Notes under the pieces: generated by a model | Seen by the model: the letters and a program-made list of their open reading frames with translations, nothing else | Databases searched by the model: none | What the model was told of the DNA's origin: nothing | Assembly: GCF_002994635.1 (NCBI RefSeq) | Contig: NZ_PVNL01000047.1 | Coordinates: forward strand, 1 to 64,000 | Reading direction: 5' to 3' | DNA: 64,000 nucleotides | From: Enhygromyxa salina | Lineage (GTDB): Bacteria; Myxococcota_A; Polyangia; Nannocystales; Nannocystaceae | Part shown: piece by piece, positions 18,072 through 27,762 of the stretch | Position numbering within the stretch: the first letter of the stretch is position 1 | Layout: each line of letters starts with the position of its first letter | Made by a program: the position numbers and the translations under genes

Positions 18072-18991
18072 CCAGCTGGCTCGGCTGGCTCGGCATGCTG
18101 CAAGTGGTCGCGGCCGCGGTGCTGGGAGTCGCGTGGATCACAGATCGCATGATCGGCGCGCGAGCGACCGCAGCCCAGCGCCGGAGCATGTGGGCGTTGG
18201 CGAGCTTGATCGTGCTGAGTCTGCCGCTCGCGCGTCTGGCCGTGCCGGCCCCAACCCCAAGGGTCCCGCTCGTGATCGCGTGGGTGGGCGTGGGGGTCTG
18301 GGCCGCAGGCGCGAGCGTATTGTTGCTGCGCTGGGCTCGGGGTCTGGCGAGCACGCGCGAGCTGATCGCCCGCGCGACGCCGATCCACTCGGGCCCGTGG
18401 CACCGCAGCCTGTCCGCCGCCAACACCCCGCTCGCGGTCACGCTCGCCCACGCGCAGGGCCTGCCCTCCCCCATGCTGGTGGGCTGCCTGCGACCGATGA
18501 TCCTGATCCCGACCGAGCTCGCCCACGCGCCCGCGTCCGAGCGGCGAGCGGTGCTGTCCCACGAGCTCGCCCACCTCGCGCGGGCTGACAACCTGATCCT
18601 GCAGCTCGCGGTGCTGGCCCGCGCGATCTACTGGGTGACGCCGCTGGCGTGGTGGGGTCTGGGACGGCTGACCGCGGAGGCCGAAAACGCTGCCGACGAC
18701 GCGGTGCTCGAGGCCGGCGTCCCACCCACGAGCTACGCGGCGCAGCTGGTCGCGCTCGCGCGGGCGCAACTGGATCGAGCCGGGCGCGTGGGCGCTGGTC
18801 AGCTGCGTGGGCGGGTGGAGGCGATCCTCGACGTAGATCGGCGCCGGGGCGTGCTCGCCGGTCAGCGGCCACGCCTGGCGTTCGCCCACTTGCTCGGCGT
18901 CGCGGTGCTGCTGGCCTCGCTGACGAGCGCATGCGAGGCGCGCTCGGATCATCGCGCGAGCAGCGACGCGCCGCTCGTGCGCTCGCGTTGA
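18068..18991 (+). CDS. M56-family membrane metallopeptidase (BlaR1-like, no sensor domain)
   Basis: A 307-residue protein with hydrophobic helices at about 8-27, 38-60, 68-90 and, after the active site, around 175-200. The zinc motif is HELAH in RAVLSHELAHLARADNL, with a downstream Glu in TAEAENAADDAVLEAG as third ligand. BlaR1-type proteins cut the partner repressor after a signal. The C-terminal penicillin-binding sensor domain of true BlaR1 (about 580 residues) is absent here, so the signal must be sensed by the membrane part or another protein. It ends in a hydrophobic helix with LTSAC and a charged tail. The gene is translationally coupled to the BlaI-type repressor. Confidence 0.9.
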   Translation: MTSWLGWLGMLQVVAAAVLGVAWITDRMIGARATAAQRRSMWALASLIVLSLPLARLAVPAPTPRVPLVIAWVGVGVWAAGASVLLLRWARGLASTRELIARATPIHSGPWHRSLSAANTPLAVTLAHAQGLPSPMLVGCLRPMILIPTELAHAPASERRAVLSHELAHLARADNLILQLAVLARAIYWVTPLAWWGLGRLTAEAENAADDAVLEAGVPPTSYAAQLVALARAQLDRAGRVGAGQLRGRVEAILDVDRRRGVLAGQRPRLAFAHLLGVAVLLASLTSACEARSDHRASSDAPLVRSR

Positions 18992-19019
18992 TCGCCCAGG
19001 TCGGCTGGAAGCGAGCATA

Positions 19020-19808
19020 GTGGAGCCCGTGACACTCGAAGACGACCTGGCCGAGGTCCGCAAGGCGATCAAGAAAGACCACGAGTACGCGGCCGCCGAC
19101 GCGATCACACGGCTCGGGACCTCGCGCGACGACGCCGCCCTCGAGATGCTGCTAAACGCGTTCGAGTGGGCCCGCATGCGGTCCTGCGAGCCTGCCAAGA
19201 CCGCGCTCGTCGCCAGCCCGCACCCGGACGTCTCGGTGCGCATCGAGGCGTCGCTGCTCGAGCTCCCGGACAGCGAGCTTGGACAGGGACTCGAGGAGCT
19301 GTGCCTGCTCGACCAGTACCGTGTCTCGGGCTACGCCGCCGCGATGCTCCGCCGCTTCGGCGCGAACGGGGGCAAGCTCCGCCGGCTCGAGCTCCCGGGT
19401 TGCTTTGGCAACCTCGCGCCGAACACCTGGAACTTTGACGGGGGCATGGATCTCCCGTCGCTGCGCGAGGTCGTGCTCGACGGGGCCGCCACGGGCGACT
19501 TCTTCGCCACGCTCGCCCACGCGTGGTTCCTCCCCCAGCTCACGGAGCTGTCGCTCGCGTCCACCTACGTGTTTGCCGACCGCCTCGATCCGCTGCTATC
19601 GGTCGACCCGCTGGCGCTCGAGCGGCTCTCGCTGCGCGACTGCGAGGGCCTGCGCGCTGAGCTGTTCGAGAAGGTGGCCACGTCGGCGCTCGTGCGCAAC
19701 GTGAAGTGGCTTGACGTCGGCGGCCGGACCGACCTCCGGGGCGACACAATCAACCGCGTTAGCTCCCAAATCACGGACGCGATGCGGGCCGCCGGCTGGC
19801 CACGCTGA
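19020..19808 (+). CDS. HEAT-like plus leucine-rich-repeat-like protein, 262 aa
   Basis: The first ~115 residues are helical pairs of HEAT type (EVRKAIKKDHEYAAADAITRL, AALEMLLNAFEWARM). The second half has leucine-rich-repeat spacing: LRRLELPGCF, LPSLREVVLDG, LPQLTELSLAST, ALERLSLRDC and VKWLDVGGRTDL. Such proteins bind other proteins; the partner is unknown. The start is a GTG at 19020; a GTG three codons later is equally possible. The frame has the expected base bias. The gene converges with the RND pump gene, 13 bases apart. Confidence 0.75.
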   Translation: MEPVTLEDDLAEVRKAIKKDHEYAAADAITRLGTSRDDAALEMLLNAFEWARMRSCEPAKTALVASPHPDVSVRIEASLLELPDSELGQGLEELCLLDQYRVSGYAAAMLRRFGANGGKLRRLELPGCFGNLAPNTWNFDGGMDLPSLREVVLDGAATGDFFATLAHAWFLPQLTELSLASTYVFADRLDPLLSVDPLALERLSLRDCEGLRAELFEKVATSALVRNVKWLDVGGRTDLRGDTINRVSSQITDAMRAAGWPR

Positions 19809-19821
19809 GATCGTGCGCCCG

Positions 19822-22800
19822 CTAGGGCTGTTCCCGCCCGTCGTCCGCAGGCTCACCGTCAGCACCGGGCGGCGACACGGCGCGCTCGACGTCCCGCTTG
19901 GCCCGACGCTTGGCCCGGCGGTCGGCCTGACGGCGCTCGACCTTCCGCCGAATCACATACAGCGAGGGCACCAAGACCAGCGTGATCGTCGTCGCAAAGA
20001 TCAACCCATACCCGAGCGCCAGCGACATCGGTGACAGCAGCGCGTCGCGGCCCCCCAGGCCGTACGCGGTCGGCATCACCCCGGCGACCGTGGTCAGCGT
20101 GGTCAGCAGCACCGGCCGCAGACGCTCGGTCGCGATAGTGGCGACATCTTCGATCAGCTCGCCCAGCCCGCCGTCCCCCGCCCCAGTCTGATTGAGCGAG
20201 GTCACCATCACGATCGAGTCATTGACGACCACGCCCGACAGACCCGTGATCCCGAGCAGCGCAAACAGCGAGATCGGAATCTGATGCGCAGCGTAAGCCC
20301 AGACCACGCCGATCAACCCGAGCGGCACGGCCGAGACCACGAACATCGCCTGGGTCAGCGAGCCGGTCAGCAGCATCACGACCATCACGATCCCGACCAG
20401 CGCCAGCACGAACACGGTCGGCATCTCGCCCAGGGTCTCGCCGGTCTTGGTCGCCTCGCCGCCGATCCGCACCCGCAGCTGCGGCTCGAGCTCGTCGTAG
20501 CGCGGCAGCAGCTCGGCCTCGATCGTCTTGGCCAGCGAGGTCGCGGTCTCGCCAGACCCCGGCACGATGCCCGAGGTCAGGGTCGTCGTGCGCACGCCAT
20601 CGCGGTGCAGGTAGCTGGCGAGCGCGTCGACCTCGATCGGCTCGACGAAATTGCGCAGCGCGTGCAGGCGGCCGTCCTCGCCCCGGACCGGGGTCGAGAG
20701 CAGCAGGTCGAGGTCGGCACGCGCGGCCGGATCAAAGCGCACGCGGATCGCCACGCGCTCGTCGAGGTCGCGCAGCTCGGTCACGGGGATCCCAAAGAAC
20801 GCGGCCTTGACCGTGCGCGAGATGGTCTCGACGTCGACCTGCTCGAGCGCCATGCGGCGGTAGTCGAGGCGCAGATCGACCTGCCGGATCCCCGGCCGCT
20901 GATCACTCTCGAGGTCGACGACCGCGGACAGCCCCTGCAAGTAGGCCCGGACTTCGTTGCTGACCCGCCGTCGCAGCCCGTCGTCGTTGCTCGACACGTG
21001 GATCTCGACGGGCCGACCCATCGGCGGGCCGATCCGCGCGGCCTCGTAGACGACCTCGAGCTCGTCGGATACGTGCAGCTCTTGCTTGACCCGGGCGATC
21101 CAGGCGTTGGCCGAGTGCTCGCGCTCGTTGCTCAGGTACACCGTCACGAAGCCCTCGTGATCGGCGACGCCGCGGGCCCGCTCGGTCCGCCGGACCTCCT
21201 GGTGCCCCACCCGCGCCGTGATCCCGTCGAGGTCGTCACCCACGATCGCGGGCAGCTGCTGCTCGAGCCCGCGGATCAGCGCCTCGGTCCGCTCGATCGG
21301 GGTGCCCAGCGGCGCCGTCACGCGCAGGTAGAACGACTCGGCGTCGTCCTGCGGGAACATCGTGACCGGCATCGAGGTGCGCAGGTACTGCACGGTGCCC
21401 ACGAACAAGCTCGCGAACACCAGGACCACGAGGCCACCGTACGGCAGCAGCTTGCGCAGCGCGGCCGTGTACACGCGCTCGAGCGCCTTGATGAACCGAG
21501 CCTTGGGCTTGGCGAGCGCGCGGGTGCGGTCCCCGTGCCCCACGATGTGACTGGGCAGAATGAAGAAGCACTCGAACAGCGAGACCGCGAGGGTCAAGAT
21601 CACGATCGTCGGGATCGCCCACGAAAATTTACCCGGGATCCCGCCCAGCAAGAACAACGGCGAGAACGCGAGGATCGTGGTCAGCGACGAGCCGATCACG
21701 GGCACCGACATCTCCTCGGTGCCCTTGATCGCGGCCTCCTCGGGGTCGACCCCGGCCTCGAGATGAAACGCGATCCGCTCGGCGATGATGATCGCGTCGT
21801 CGACCACAATCCCGATCACCAGCACGAAGCCAGCGAGCGAGACCATGTTGATCGAGATGTTCAGCGCCGGGATCAGGGCCGCGACCCCGAGCAGCGCGAA
21901 CGGCAGCCCAAACGCGACCCAGAACGCGATCCGAAACGACAAGAACAGCAGCAAGACCGCGAGGACCAGGACCACGCCGCCGATCCCGTTGGTGATCACC
22001 ACGTCGAGGCGGTTGCGGGTCAGGCGAGAGACATCGTTGAAGGTGTGGACCTCGACCCCGGCCGGGAGCGGGAAGTCTTCGAGCAGCGCGTAGACGTCGT
22101 CGACGGTGTCGAGGATGTCGGCGCTCTCGCGCTTGCGCACGATCAGGCTGAAGCTGGTCTCACCGTTGGCGTGCACGCGCAGGCCGGTGTCTTCGCGGGT
22201 CTCGCGGATCTGGGCGACGTCGCGGATCCGCAGCGCGCCGCCGTTGGCCCCGCGAAACCGCAGGATCGTGTCACCGATCTCGGCGGCGTCGCGGTACTCC
22301 CCCGACATCACCACCTGTCGCTGCAGCGGATACGCGGTCATCCGCCCGCCCGTGCTCTTGACGTTGCGACGCGAGAGCGCGGCCATGACCTCGTCGAGGG
22401 TGACCTGCTGGGCCCGGGCGCGGACGGGGTCGAGCAACACCTCGATCTCGGGATCACCGATCCCGACCTCCTCGACCTTGCCGACCCCGTCGATCTCTTC
22501 GATCCGGGGGCGGAGCAGCTCGACCGCCTCGAGCGTGGCCGCGGTCGGGCCGGTCAGCGAGACCTCGAGCACCGCGGCCTTGGCCGGGTTGAAGCGCGCG
22601 AGCATGGGCGGCGCCTCGAGCTCGGCCGGGAAGTCCTGGATCGCGTCGATCGCCTTTTGCAGATCACGCTCGACGGCCTCGACCTCGCGCGACGAGAGGT
22701 CCTCGTAGAGGTCCACGGTCACGACCGAGAGCCCGTCCTGCGAGACCGAGGTGTACTCTTCGACCCCGTCGACCTCGCGGATCGCCTCTTCGATCGGATC

Positions 22801-22986
22801 GGTGATCTTCGACTCGACGTCGTCGGGCGCGGCGCCGGCCAGGACCGTGGTGATCGCAACCGAGTTGATCGTGATCGCCGGAAACCCCTCGCGCTGGCTG
22901 CGACTGACGACCAGCAGCCCGACCGCGAGCACCGCGATCGTGATCATGTGGACCAGCAGCGGCCGCGACAGGAAAAACCGGATCAC
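19822..22986 (-). CDS. RND-family efflux pump, inner-membrane subunit (HAE1/AcrB type)
   Basis: A proton-driven exporter of 1054 residues. I chose the GTG at 22986, which gives the canonical start VIRFFLSRPLLVHMITIAVL with a GAGGAG site about ten bases upstream; the open frame runs further into the adaptor gene. Twelve membrane helices are visible. The large periplasmic loops lie after helices 1 and 7, with the duplicated pattern FMDxxF-like ...GIVVDDAIIIAERI in helix 4, the Asp pair for proton relay. The second half starts ALRKLLPYGGLVVLVF. It ends with a basic RR/KR-rich tail. It sits 31 bases after its adaptor. No TolC-type outer-membrane gene is present, so the channel is elsewhere. Confidence 0.93.
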   Translation of the reverse strand: MIRFFLSRPLLVHMITIAVLAVGLLVVSRSQREGFPAITINSVAITTVLAGAAPDDVESKITDPIEEAIREVDGVEEYTSVSQDGLSVVTVDLYEDLSSREVEAVERDLQKAIDAIQDFPAELEAPPMLARFNPAKAAVLEVSLTGPTAATLEAVELLRPRIEEIDGVGKVEEVGIGDPEIEVLLDPVRARAQQVTLDEVMAALSRRNVKSTGGRMTAYPLQRQVVMSGEYRDAAEIGDTILRFRGANGGALRIRDVAQIRETREDTGLRVHANGETSFSLIVRKRESADILDTVDDVYALLEDFPLPAGVEVHTFNDVSRLTRNRLDVVITNGIGGVVLVLAVLLLFLSFRIAFWVAFGLPFALLGVAALIPALNISINMVSLAGFVLVIGIVVDDAIIIAERIAFHLEAGVDPEEAAIKGTEEMSVPVIGSSLTTILAFSPLFLLGGIPGKFSWAIPTIVILTLAVSLFECFFILPSHIVGHGDRTRALAKPKARFIKALERVYTAALRKLLPYGGLVVLVFASLFVGTVQYLRTSMPVTMFPQDDAESFYLRVTAPLGTPIERTEALIRGLEQQLPAIVGDDLDGITARVGHQEVRRTERARGVADHEGFVTVYLSNEREHSANAWIARVKQELHVSDELEVVYEAARIGPPMGRPVEIHVSSNDDGLRRRVSNEVRAYLQGLSAVVDLESDQRPGIRQVDLRLDYRRMALEQVDVETISRTVKAAFFGIPVTELRDLDERVAIRVRFDPAARADLDLLLSTPVRGEDGRLHALRNFVEPIEVDALASYLHRDGVRTTTLTSGIVPGSGETATSLAKTIEAELLPRYDELEPQLRVRIGGEATKTGETLGEMPTVFVLALVGIVMVVMLLTGSLTQAMFVVSAVPLGLIGVVWAYAAHQIPISLFALLGITGLSGVVVNDSIVMVTSLNQTGAGDGGLGELIEDVATIATERLRPVLLTTLTTVAGVMPTAYGLGGRDALLSPMSLALGYGLIFATTITLVLVPSLYVIRRKVERRQADRRAKRRAKRDVERAVSPPGADGEPADDGREQP

Positions 22987-23017
22987 GCGGAGCGGCTCCT
23001 CGCGGCTCGGGCGACGC

Positions 23018-24232
23018 TCACCGGGCGGCCCCGGACCGGGGGCTCGCGCGGGCGTGGCGGTCGTCGATGGTTCGCGGCTCTGGCTGCTCGAGCTCGACGA
23101 GGACCGCGTCGGCGAGCGCGTGCTGGGCGGTCGTCGCGAGCAGCTCGCCAGGCTCGACGCCCGCGAGGATCTCGACCTCACGATCGCCGTAGGCCCCGAC
23201 CCGAACCTCGCGCAGCGCCGCGACCCGGCGCTCGAGCCCCTCGCCCACGCCCGCGGACTGCTCCGCCGAAGCTGGAACCAACACGAACACCGCGAGCTTG
23301 CCGGCTCGTCGGGTCAGGGCCGCCCGCGGGATCAACACCCGCTCGCCCCCCTTGTGCAGCGGCAGCGAGATCGTCGCGACCATGCCGCCGCGGATCCGAC
23401 CTTCGGGGTTGTCGAGGTGATACTCGACGTCGAACAGGCCCGTGATTGGATCGGCCGCGGGCGCGAGCGCGGCGAACCGGGCCAGGGTCGACTCGCCGCC
23501 GAGATCCTCGATCGTGACGAGCGCCTCGGTGTCCTGATCCAGGCGGCCGATCTCGCTGCCCACGAGCCCGACCCGGACCCGGATCTTGGCCAGATCCACG
23601 AGGTCGAGCAGCGGCGCGCCGGGTCCGATCGTGTCGCCGACATCGACGAGCCGCCGGGCCACGACCCCATCAATTGGCGCGCTCATCTTGGCGTCCCTGG
23701 ACGAGCGCCGAGCCGAGCCGAGATCCGCGTTGGCCCCGTCGAGCGCGGCCTGGGCCCGATCGAGGGCGTGCTTGGCCCCGTCGAGCTGGGCCGCGGCCAG
23801 GCTGCCCTTGGCGACCAGACCCTGCTTGCGCTCGTAGTCCGTGCGCGCGAGCTCGACGTCGTGCTCGAGCGCCTCGACCCGCGCCGAGGCCCCCGACACC
23901 GCCAGCCGCTGGCGCGAGCCGTCGATCCGCAGCAGCAGCGCGCCGGCCTCGACCTGGTCGCCGTTGTCGACCGTGACCTCGAGCACCCGGCCGCCGACCT
24001 CCGAGCGCAGGTTGGCGTCGCGCCAGGGCGAGGTCATGCCCGTCGCCGTGACCTCCCGGGCCAGCACGCCCGTGCGCGCGGCGGCAGCCTCGACCCGGAT
24101 CGCGCCGTCGCCTGGATCGAGCACCGCCTGGGTCGGCGCTGGCGCCTGATCGACCTCCGTACAGGCGGCGCCGAGCAAACCGGTGGCGACCGCGAGCGCG
24201 GTCAGAACACCGATCCCAGACGGCCGAAGCAT
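23018..24232 (-). CDS. RND efflux periplasmic adaptor (membrane fusion protein), lipoprotein
   Basis: A 404-residue adaptor joining the RND pump to an outer-membrane channel. A lipoprotein signal ends LLGAAC at Cys24. The barrel-sandwich lipoyl halves are at about 55-90 (TGMTSPWRDANLRSEVGGRV split by turns) and 160-185 (SAPIDGVVARRLVDVGDTI), with a coiled-coil hairpin LAASQLDGAKHALDRAQAAL-like between. The beta-barrel domain follows (VRVGLVGSEIGRLDQ...). A membrane-proximal domain ends the fold. It comes first in the pump operon, the usual order for this family. Confidence 0.92.
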   Translation of the reverse strand: MLRPSGIGVLTALAVATGLLGAACTEVDQAPAPTQAVLDPGDGAIRVEAAAARTGVLAREVTATGMTSPWRDANLRSEVGGRVLEVTVDNGDQVEAGALLLRIDGSRQRLAVSGASARVEALEHDVELARTDYERKQGLVAKGSLAAAQLDGAKHALDRAQAALDGANADLGSARRSSRDAKMSAPIDGVVARRLVDVGDTIGPGAPLLDLVDLAKIRVRVGLVGSEIGRLDQDTEALVTIEDLGGESTLARFAALAPAADPITGLFDVEYHLDNPEGRIRGGMVATISLPLHKGGERVLIPRAALTRRAGKLAVFVLVPASAEQSAGVGEGLERRVAALREVRVGAYGDREVEILAGVEPGELLATTAQHALADAVLVELEQPEPRTIDDRHARASPRSGAAR

Positions 24233-24285
24233 GATCGGTTGATCCCACGCGAGGCCGGTGTGGTCAATGACCGAACCAGCTCCGA

Positions 24286-25002
24286 CTACGAGCGGTCCAA
24301 CAGCTCACGCGCGCGATCGGCTGGCACGGCCGCGAGCTCGGCGAGCTCATGAAAGACCGCCCGCTCCCGCTCGCCCCGGTCGCTGGCCTGGACCAGCGGC
24401 GCCACCTCGTAGAGCACCGCCTCGCGGGCCTCCGGGTCGAGCGCCGCGAGCCGCCCCCCGAGCTGCTTTAGCTCCGGCGGCGAGTACAGCAGCATCGAGA
24501 GCTCGACCCGCCGGGCGACCGAGACCGGCATGCGCTCCAACAGCGAGTCGAACTGCGCCGCCTCGGCGCTCGCTAGCTGGCCGTCGAGGTTGGCGAGCGC
24601 CGCCGCGAAGCCGACGACCAGCTCGGCCCGCGTGGCCGCATCTTGGGTCCAGCGCTCACGCCAACCTTGGGCCTGGTCTGGGCTCACGCCGACTTTTTCG
24701 GCGATCCGATCATGGACGGCGGCCTCGACCTCCGAGCCGCTCCCGTCGGCCAGCGCCATCCGCCAGGCCTGCTCGAGCAGCTGCTCGACGAAGTAGGGCA
24801 GCGGCGGCGGGAGCTCGGCGAAGCGCCGCTCGAGCAACGGCCGATCGCCGAGCAGGTCCAGCCACGGCTGCATCTGCTCGTCGTCGACGCTGGCGTCGAC
24901 GAGCCGCAGTATCTGATCCCACTCCCCAAACTCGAGCATGTCATCCGCGTGCGCGATCATGCCGCACGCGACCAACGTCCACTCTTGCTCCGGCGTGAGC
25001 AT
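24286..25002 (-). CDS. TerB-like helical protein, 238 aa, with two repeats
   Basis: The protein is all-helical and looks like two TerB-type (tellurite-resistance-like) helical units. One is LVACGMIAHADDMLEFGEWDQILRLV at about 10-35. The other centres on VVGFAAALANLDGQLASAEAAQFDSLLERM at 129-158. Acidic residues at the helix starts fit metal binding known in the family. Between them is MALADGSGSEVEAAVHDRIAEKVGV. There is no signal or membrane segment. It reads in the same direction as the RND operon, 53 bases before it, so it may be co-transcribed. The role is unknown. Confidence 0.7.
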   Translation of the reverse strand: MLTPEQEWTLVACGMIAHADDMLEFGEWDQILRLVDASVDDEQMQPWLDLLGDRPLLERRFAELPPPLPYFVEQLLEQAWRMALADGSGSEVEAAVHDRIAEKVGVSPDQAQGWRERWTQDAATRAELVVGFAAALANLDGQLASAEAAQFDSLLERMPVSVARRVELSMLLYSPPELKQLGGRLAALDPEAREAVLYEVAPLVQASDRGERERAVFHELAELAAVPADRARELLDRS

Positions 25003-25032
25003 GTCTAGTTCTACGCCAACAGCGCGCGGCTG

Positions 25033-27762
25033 TCAGCCGTCTATCTCGAAGTAACAAGGACCGATCGCCAGCGCCTCCGGACCGACACCATGCCACAGCG
25101 CCGCGGGCAACAGCCGCAGAGTCCGCAGCAGCGGGTCGGCGAAGCCCAGCGCCCGCCCGGTCACGGGCTCGATCGGCGGGACGCCGTGGAGCCCACCCAA
25201 TGATCCAGCGAGCGGTCCGGCCAGAGGTCCAGCCGGGCCAGCCGACGCGGCGCTGCTGCCGAGCGGCAGCGACAAATTGAGCCCAAACAGGCGTCGAACC
25301 TTCTGCAGGATCGTGGGCGGCGGCGGATAGTGAAGAACGGCCGGCGCCGCGCCAGACCGCACGGGCATGTTGGCCATCTGCGCGGCCCGGTCGACGGCCT
25401 CATGGAGTCCACCGTAGGCGTCGACCAGCCCGATCTCGAGCGCTCGCACGCCGCTCCACACGTGGCCGCGCGCGACCGCGTCGGCGGCCTCGGGTGTCAT
25501 CGCCCGCGCAGCCGCGACGCGCTCGATGAACAGGTCGTAGGTCGCCTGTATCCCCGCCATCGCGGCGTCGCGCTCATCGTCGCTGTAGGGCTTCCAGTAC
25601 GAGTGCATCGTGGCCCGATCACCAATCGAGAGCAGCTCGGCGTCGACCCCGACCTTGTCGAGCAGACCGGAGAGATCGAGCTTGGGCAGGAACACCCCGA
25701 TGCTCCCGGTATAGGTCGTCGCGTTGGCGTAGATGTACTGCCCCGCGGTCGCAATGTAGTAGCCGCCCGAGGCCGCGGTCTGGCCCATCGAGATCACCAC
25801 GGGCTTGCGCTCGCGGGTCCGGTCGAGCTCGCGGGCGATCTGCTCCGAGGCCCGCACCGATCCCCCGCGTGAATCAATGCGCACGACCACGGCCTTGACG
25901 GCGTTGTCTTCGCGAAGCTCGGCGATCGTCTTGGTCAGGGTCTCGCTGCCGGCCAATTCGAGGTTCAGCAGCGGGATCGTGAGCGACGGTCCGGTGACCA
26001 GGGTGCCGCGCACGTGCACGATCGCGACGTGGGCCGGCGCGCCCCAGTCCCCCGTTCGCGTTGGTGAGGACGGCGGCGCCTCGATCCTGACGCCGCGACC
26101 CAGCCAGGCCTCGAGCTTGGCGTCGAGCTCATCGGGCCACGCGAGGTCATCGACGATCCCGCGCCGTCGGGCGTCTTCGGGCTGCCACGGCGCGGCGTCG
26201 ACCCAGCCCGAGACCAGCGCGGGATCGCGGGCGCGCGAGCGACCGATCACGCGGATCAGGTGGTTCCAGGTGTCGGTCATCAACGCGCGGTTGGCCTCGG
26301 CGACGGGTGCGCTCGGGCCCGTGCGGCTCCAGATCTCGGGCGTTCCCTTGTACTCGGCGACCCGCACGAACTCGGCCTGGACGCCGATCCGGGCCAGCAA
26401 CTCGCCCCAGTACAGGGTCCGCGTCGACAGCCCGATGATCGAGAGCGCGGCGTGGGGGTGCGCGATGATCCGATCGGCGACCGACGCCAAGAAGTAGCTG
26501 GTGAGCGAGCCGCCCTCGAGGTACGCGACGACCTTGCCACCGCTGTCCTGGTAGCGACGCAGGGCCTCGCGCAGCTCCTCGAGCTGGGCGCTGCCGAACC
26601 CCGAGCCGGCCAGCTCGACGAGCACCACGCCCCCGCGGCGCCGGGCCAGATCGTCGACCAGCCAGACCAGCTCGGCCAGCTCGCGGTCGTCGTGCTTGCC
26701 GGCCAGCGACAGCCGCGTGACCCGGCGCGGTCGAGCCGGCAAGATGTCGGTGTAGCGCTCGCGCGAGAGCCTGACTCGCCCGCTCACGCCGTGCATGCCG
26801 CCTGCGCCGAGCCCAGCGGTGGGGCCCACGGCGACGCCAAAGTGCGGGGTGTCGAGCTGCACGCCCATGCTCACCCGGGCAGCCGTGCGCGCGTCGGCCT
26901 GGGTCGGCTGCATGCCGGGCCCAGGATCGTCAAAGTACGCGACCCCCTCGGCCTCGACGTAGACCCGCACGCCACGGTTGCCGAACAACAGCCGCCCGCG
27001 CGGCTGGACCTGGTACCCGCGGATCGGCGCCTCGGGGGCCTGCAAGCCAGCGAGCCGGGCCCGCATCCCGGCGGCGACCTCGAAGCGCGCGTCGCCAAAC
27101 GGACGCAGCGCGATCTCTGGATCGAGCACCGGGGCCACCCGCACGCTGTCGGCCAGGCTCGGCGCGTTGAGATTGCGCGCGACCACAGCCAGGCTCACGA
27201 ATCGGTTGGCTCGCCAGCTGAGCGCGAGATCGAGCTGGTTGACCCGACTCGCGTAGACGTTCTCGCCTGAGAACAGTCGCGAATACTGTAGCCCAAATGA
27301 CAATCCCGGCACCCAGCGCATCAACGGTACGGCCGCCGCGATCGTGAACTTTCCGAACGGGGCGTCGGCCGTCGAATACAGGCTGCCCGGCTCGCCTTGC
27401 TGGCGCAGCACCGCCTGCAGCCCGACCCCGAGCGCGAGGATCTTCCATGGCAGCGGAACCGCCACGAAGCCCCCGATGCCATCGCCCCGGCGCCCGCTGC
27501 TGTCGATATTGTAGGTGAAATCAATGATCGCGTTGAAGCCGTCCAAATAGCCGAGGTTGGCCGGGTTTTGGACCACCGCGCTGGCGTCGGCCTCGCCCGC
27601 GACGACGCCGTAGGGGCGATCGGGCTCGCGCAAGATCGAGCGTGCCTCGCCGCCGTTGCCGGCCTGGGCTGACCGCGATGTGCACAGCGTCGCGGCGAGC
27701 ACGAGCAGGCCCATGAGCGCGAGCTCGAGCGTGACGGATCGCCGCGGGCTGCTCCGTCGCAT
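25033..27762 (-). CDS. sppA: Signal peptide peptidase SppA (S49) fused to an N-terminal outer-membrane-barrel-like domain
   Basis: Residues 1-34 are a Sec signal (LELALMGLLVLAATLCTS..., cleavage after QA). Residues 35 to about 330 resemble FadL/PorV-type barrel or Omp domains: NPANLGYLDGFNAIIDFTYN, GLSFGLQYSRLF, LALSWRANRFVSLAVVARN. From about 350 to the end come two S49 domains. The first gives the catalytic Lys472 in AEYKGTPEIW. The second gives the nucleophile Ser665 in GQTAASGGYYIATAG and ends with YTGSIGVFLPKLDLSGLLDK. SppA degrades cleaved signal peptides and membrane peptides; the E. coli pair Lys209/Ser409 has nearly the same spacing. The fusion is unusual for SppA and would place the peptidase in the periplasm at the outer membrane. 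A detached copy of the mature N terminus lies at 31948-32030. Confidence 0.9.
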   Translation of the reverse strand: MRRSSPRRSVTLELALMGLLVLAATLCTSRSAQAGNGGEARSILREPDRPYGVVAGEADASAVVQNPANLGYLDGFNAIIDFTYNIDSSGRRGDGIGGFVAVPLPWKILALGVGLQAVLRQQGEPGSLYSTADAPFGKFTIAAAVPLMRWVPGLSFGLQYSRLFSGENVYASRVNQLDLALSWRANRFVSLAVVARNLNAPSLADSVRVAPVLDPEIALRPFGDARFEVAAGMRARLAGLQAPEAPIRGYQVQPRGRLLFGNRGVRVYVEAEGVAYFDDPGPGMQPTQADARTAARVSMGVQLDTPHFGVAVGPTAGLGAGGMHGVSGRVRLSRERYTDILPARPRRVTRLSLAGKHDDRELAELVWLVDDLARRRGGVVLVELAGSGFGSAQLEELREALRRYQDSGGKVVAYLEGGSLTSYFLASVADRIIAHPHAALSIIGLSTRTLYWGELLARIGVQAEFVRVAEYKGTPEIWSRTGPSAPVAEANRALMTDTWNHLIRVIGRSRARDPALVSGWVDAAPWQPEDARRRGIVDDLAWPDELDAKLEAWLGRGVRIEAPPSSPTRTGDWGAPAHVAIVHVRGTLVTGPSLTIPLLNLELAGSETLTKTIAELREDNAVKAVVVRIDSRGGSVRASEQIARELDRTRERKPVVISMGQTAASGGYYIATAGQYIYANATTYTGSIGVFLPKLDLSGLLDKVGVDAELLSIGDRATMHSYWKPYSDDERDAAMAGIQATYDLFIERVAAARAMTPEAADAVARGHVWSGVRALEIGLVDAYGGLHEAVDRAAQMANMPVRSGAAPAVLHYPPPPTILQKVRRLFGLNLSLPLGSSAASAGPAGPLAGPLAGSLGGLHGVPPIEPVTGRALGFADPLLRTLRLLPAALWHGVGPEALAIGPCYFEIDG

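Noticed and set aside
20284..23445. A 1053-residue open frame opposite the RND pump gene
   Set aside because: Composition of an antisense shadow; the RND gene is well supported.
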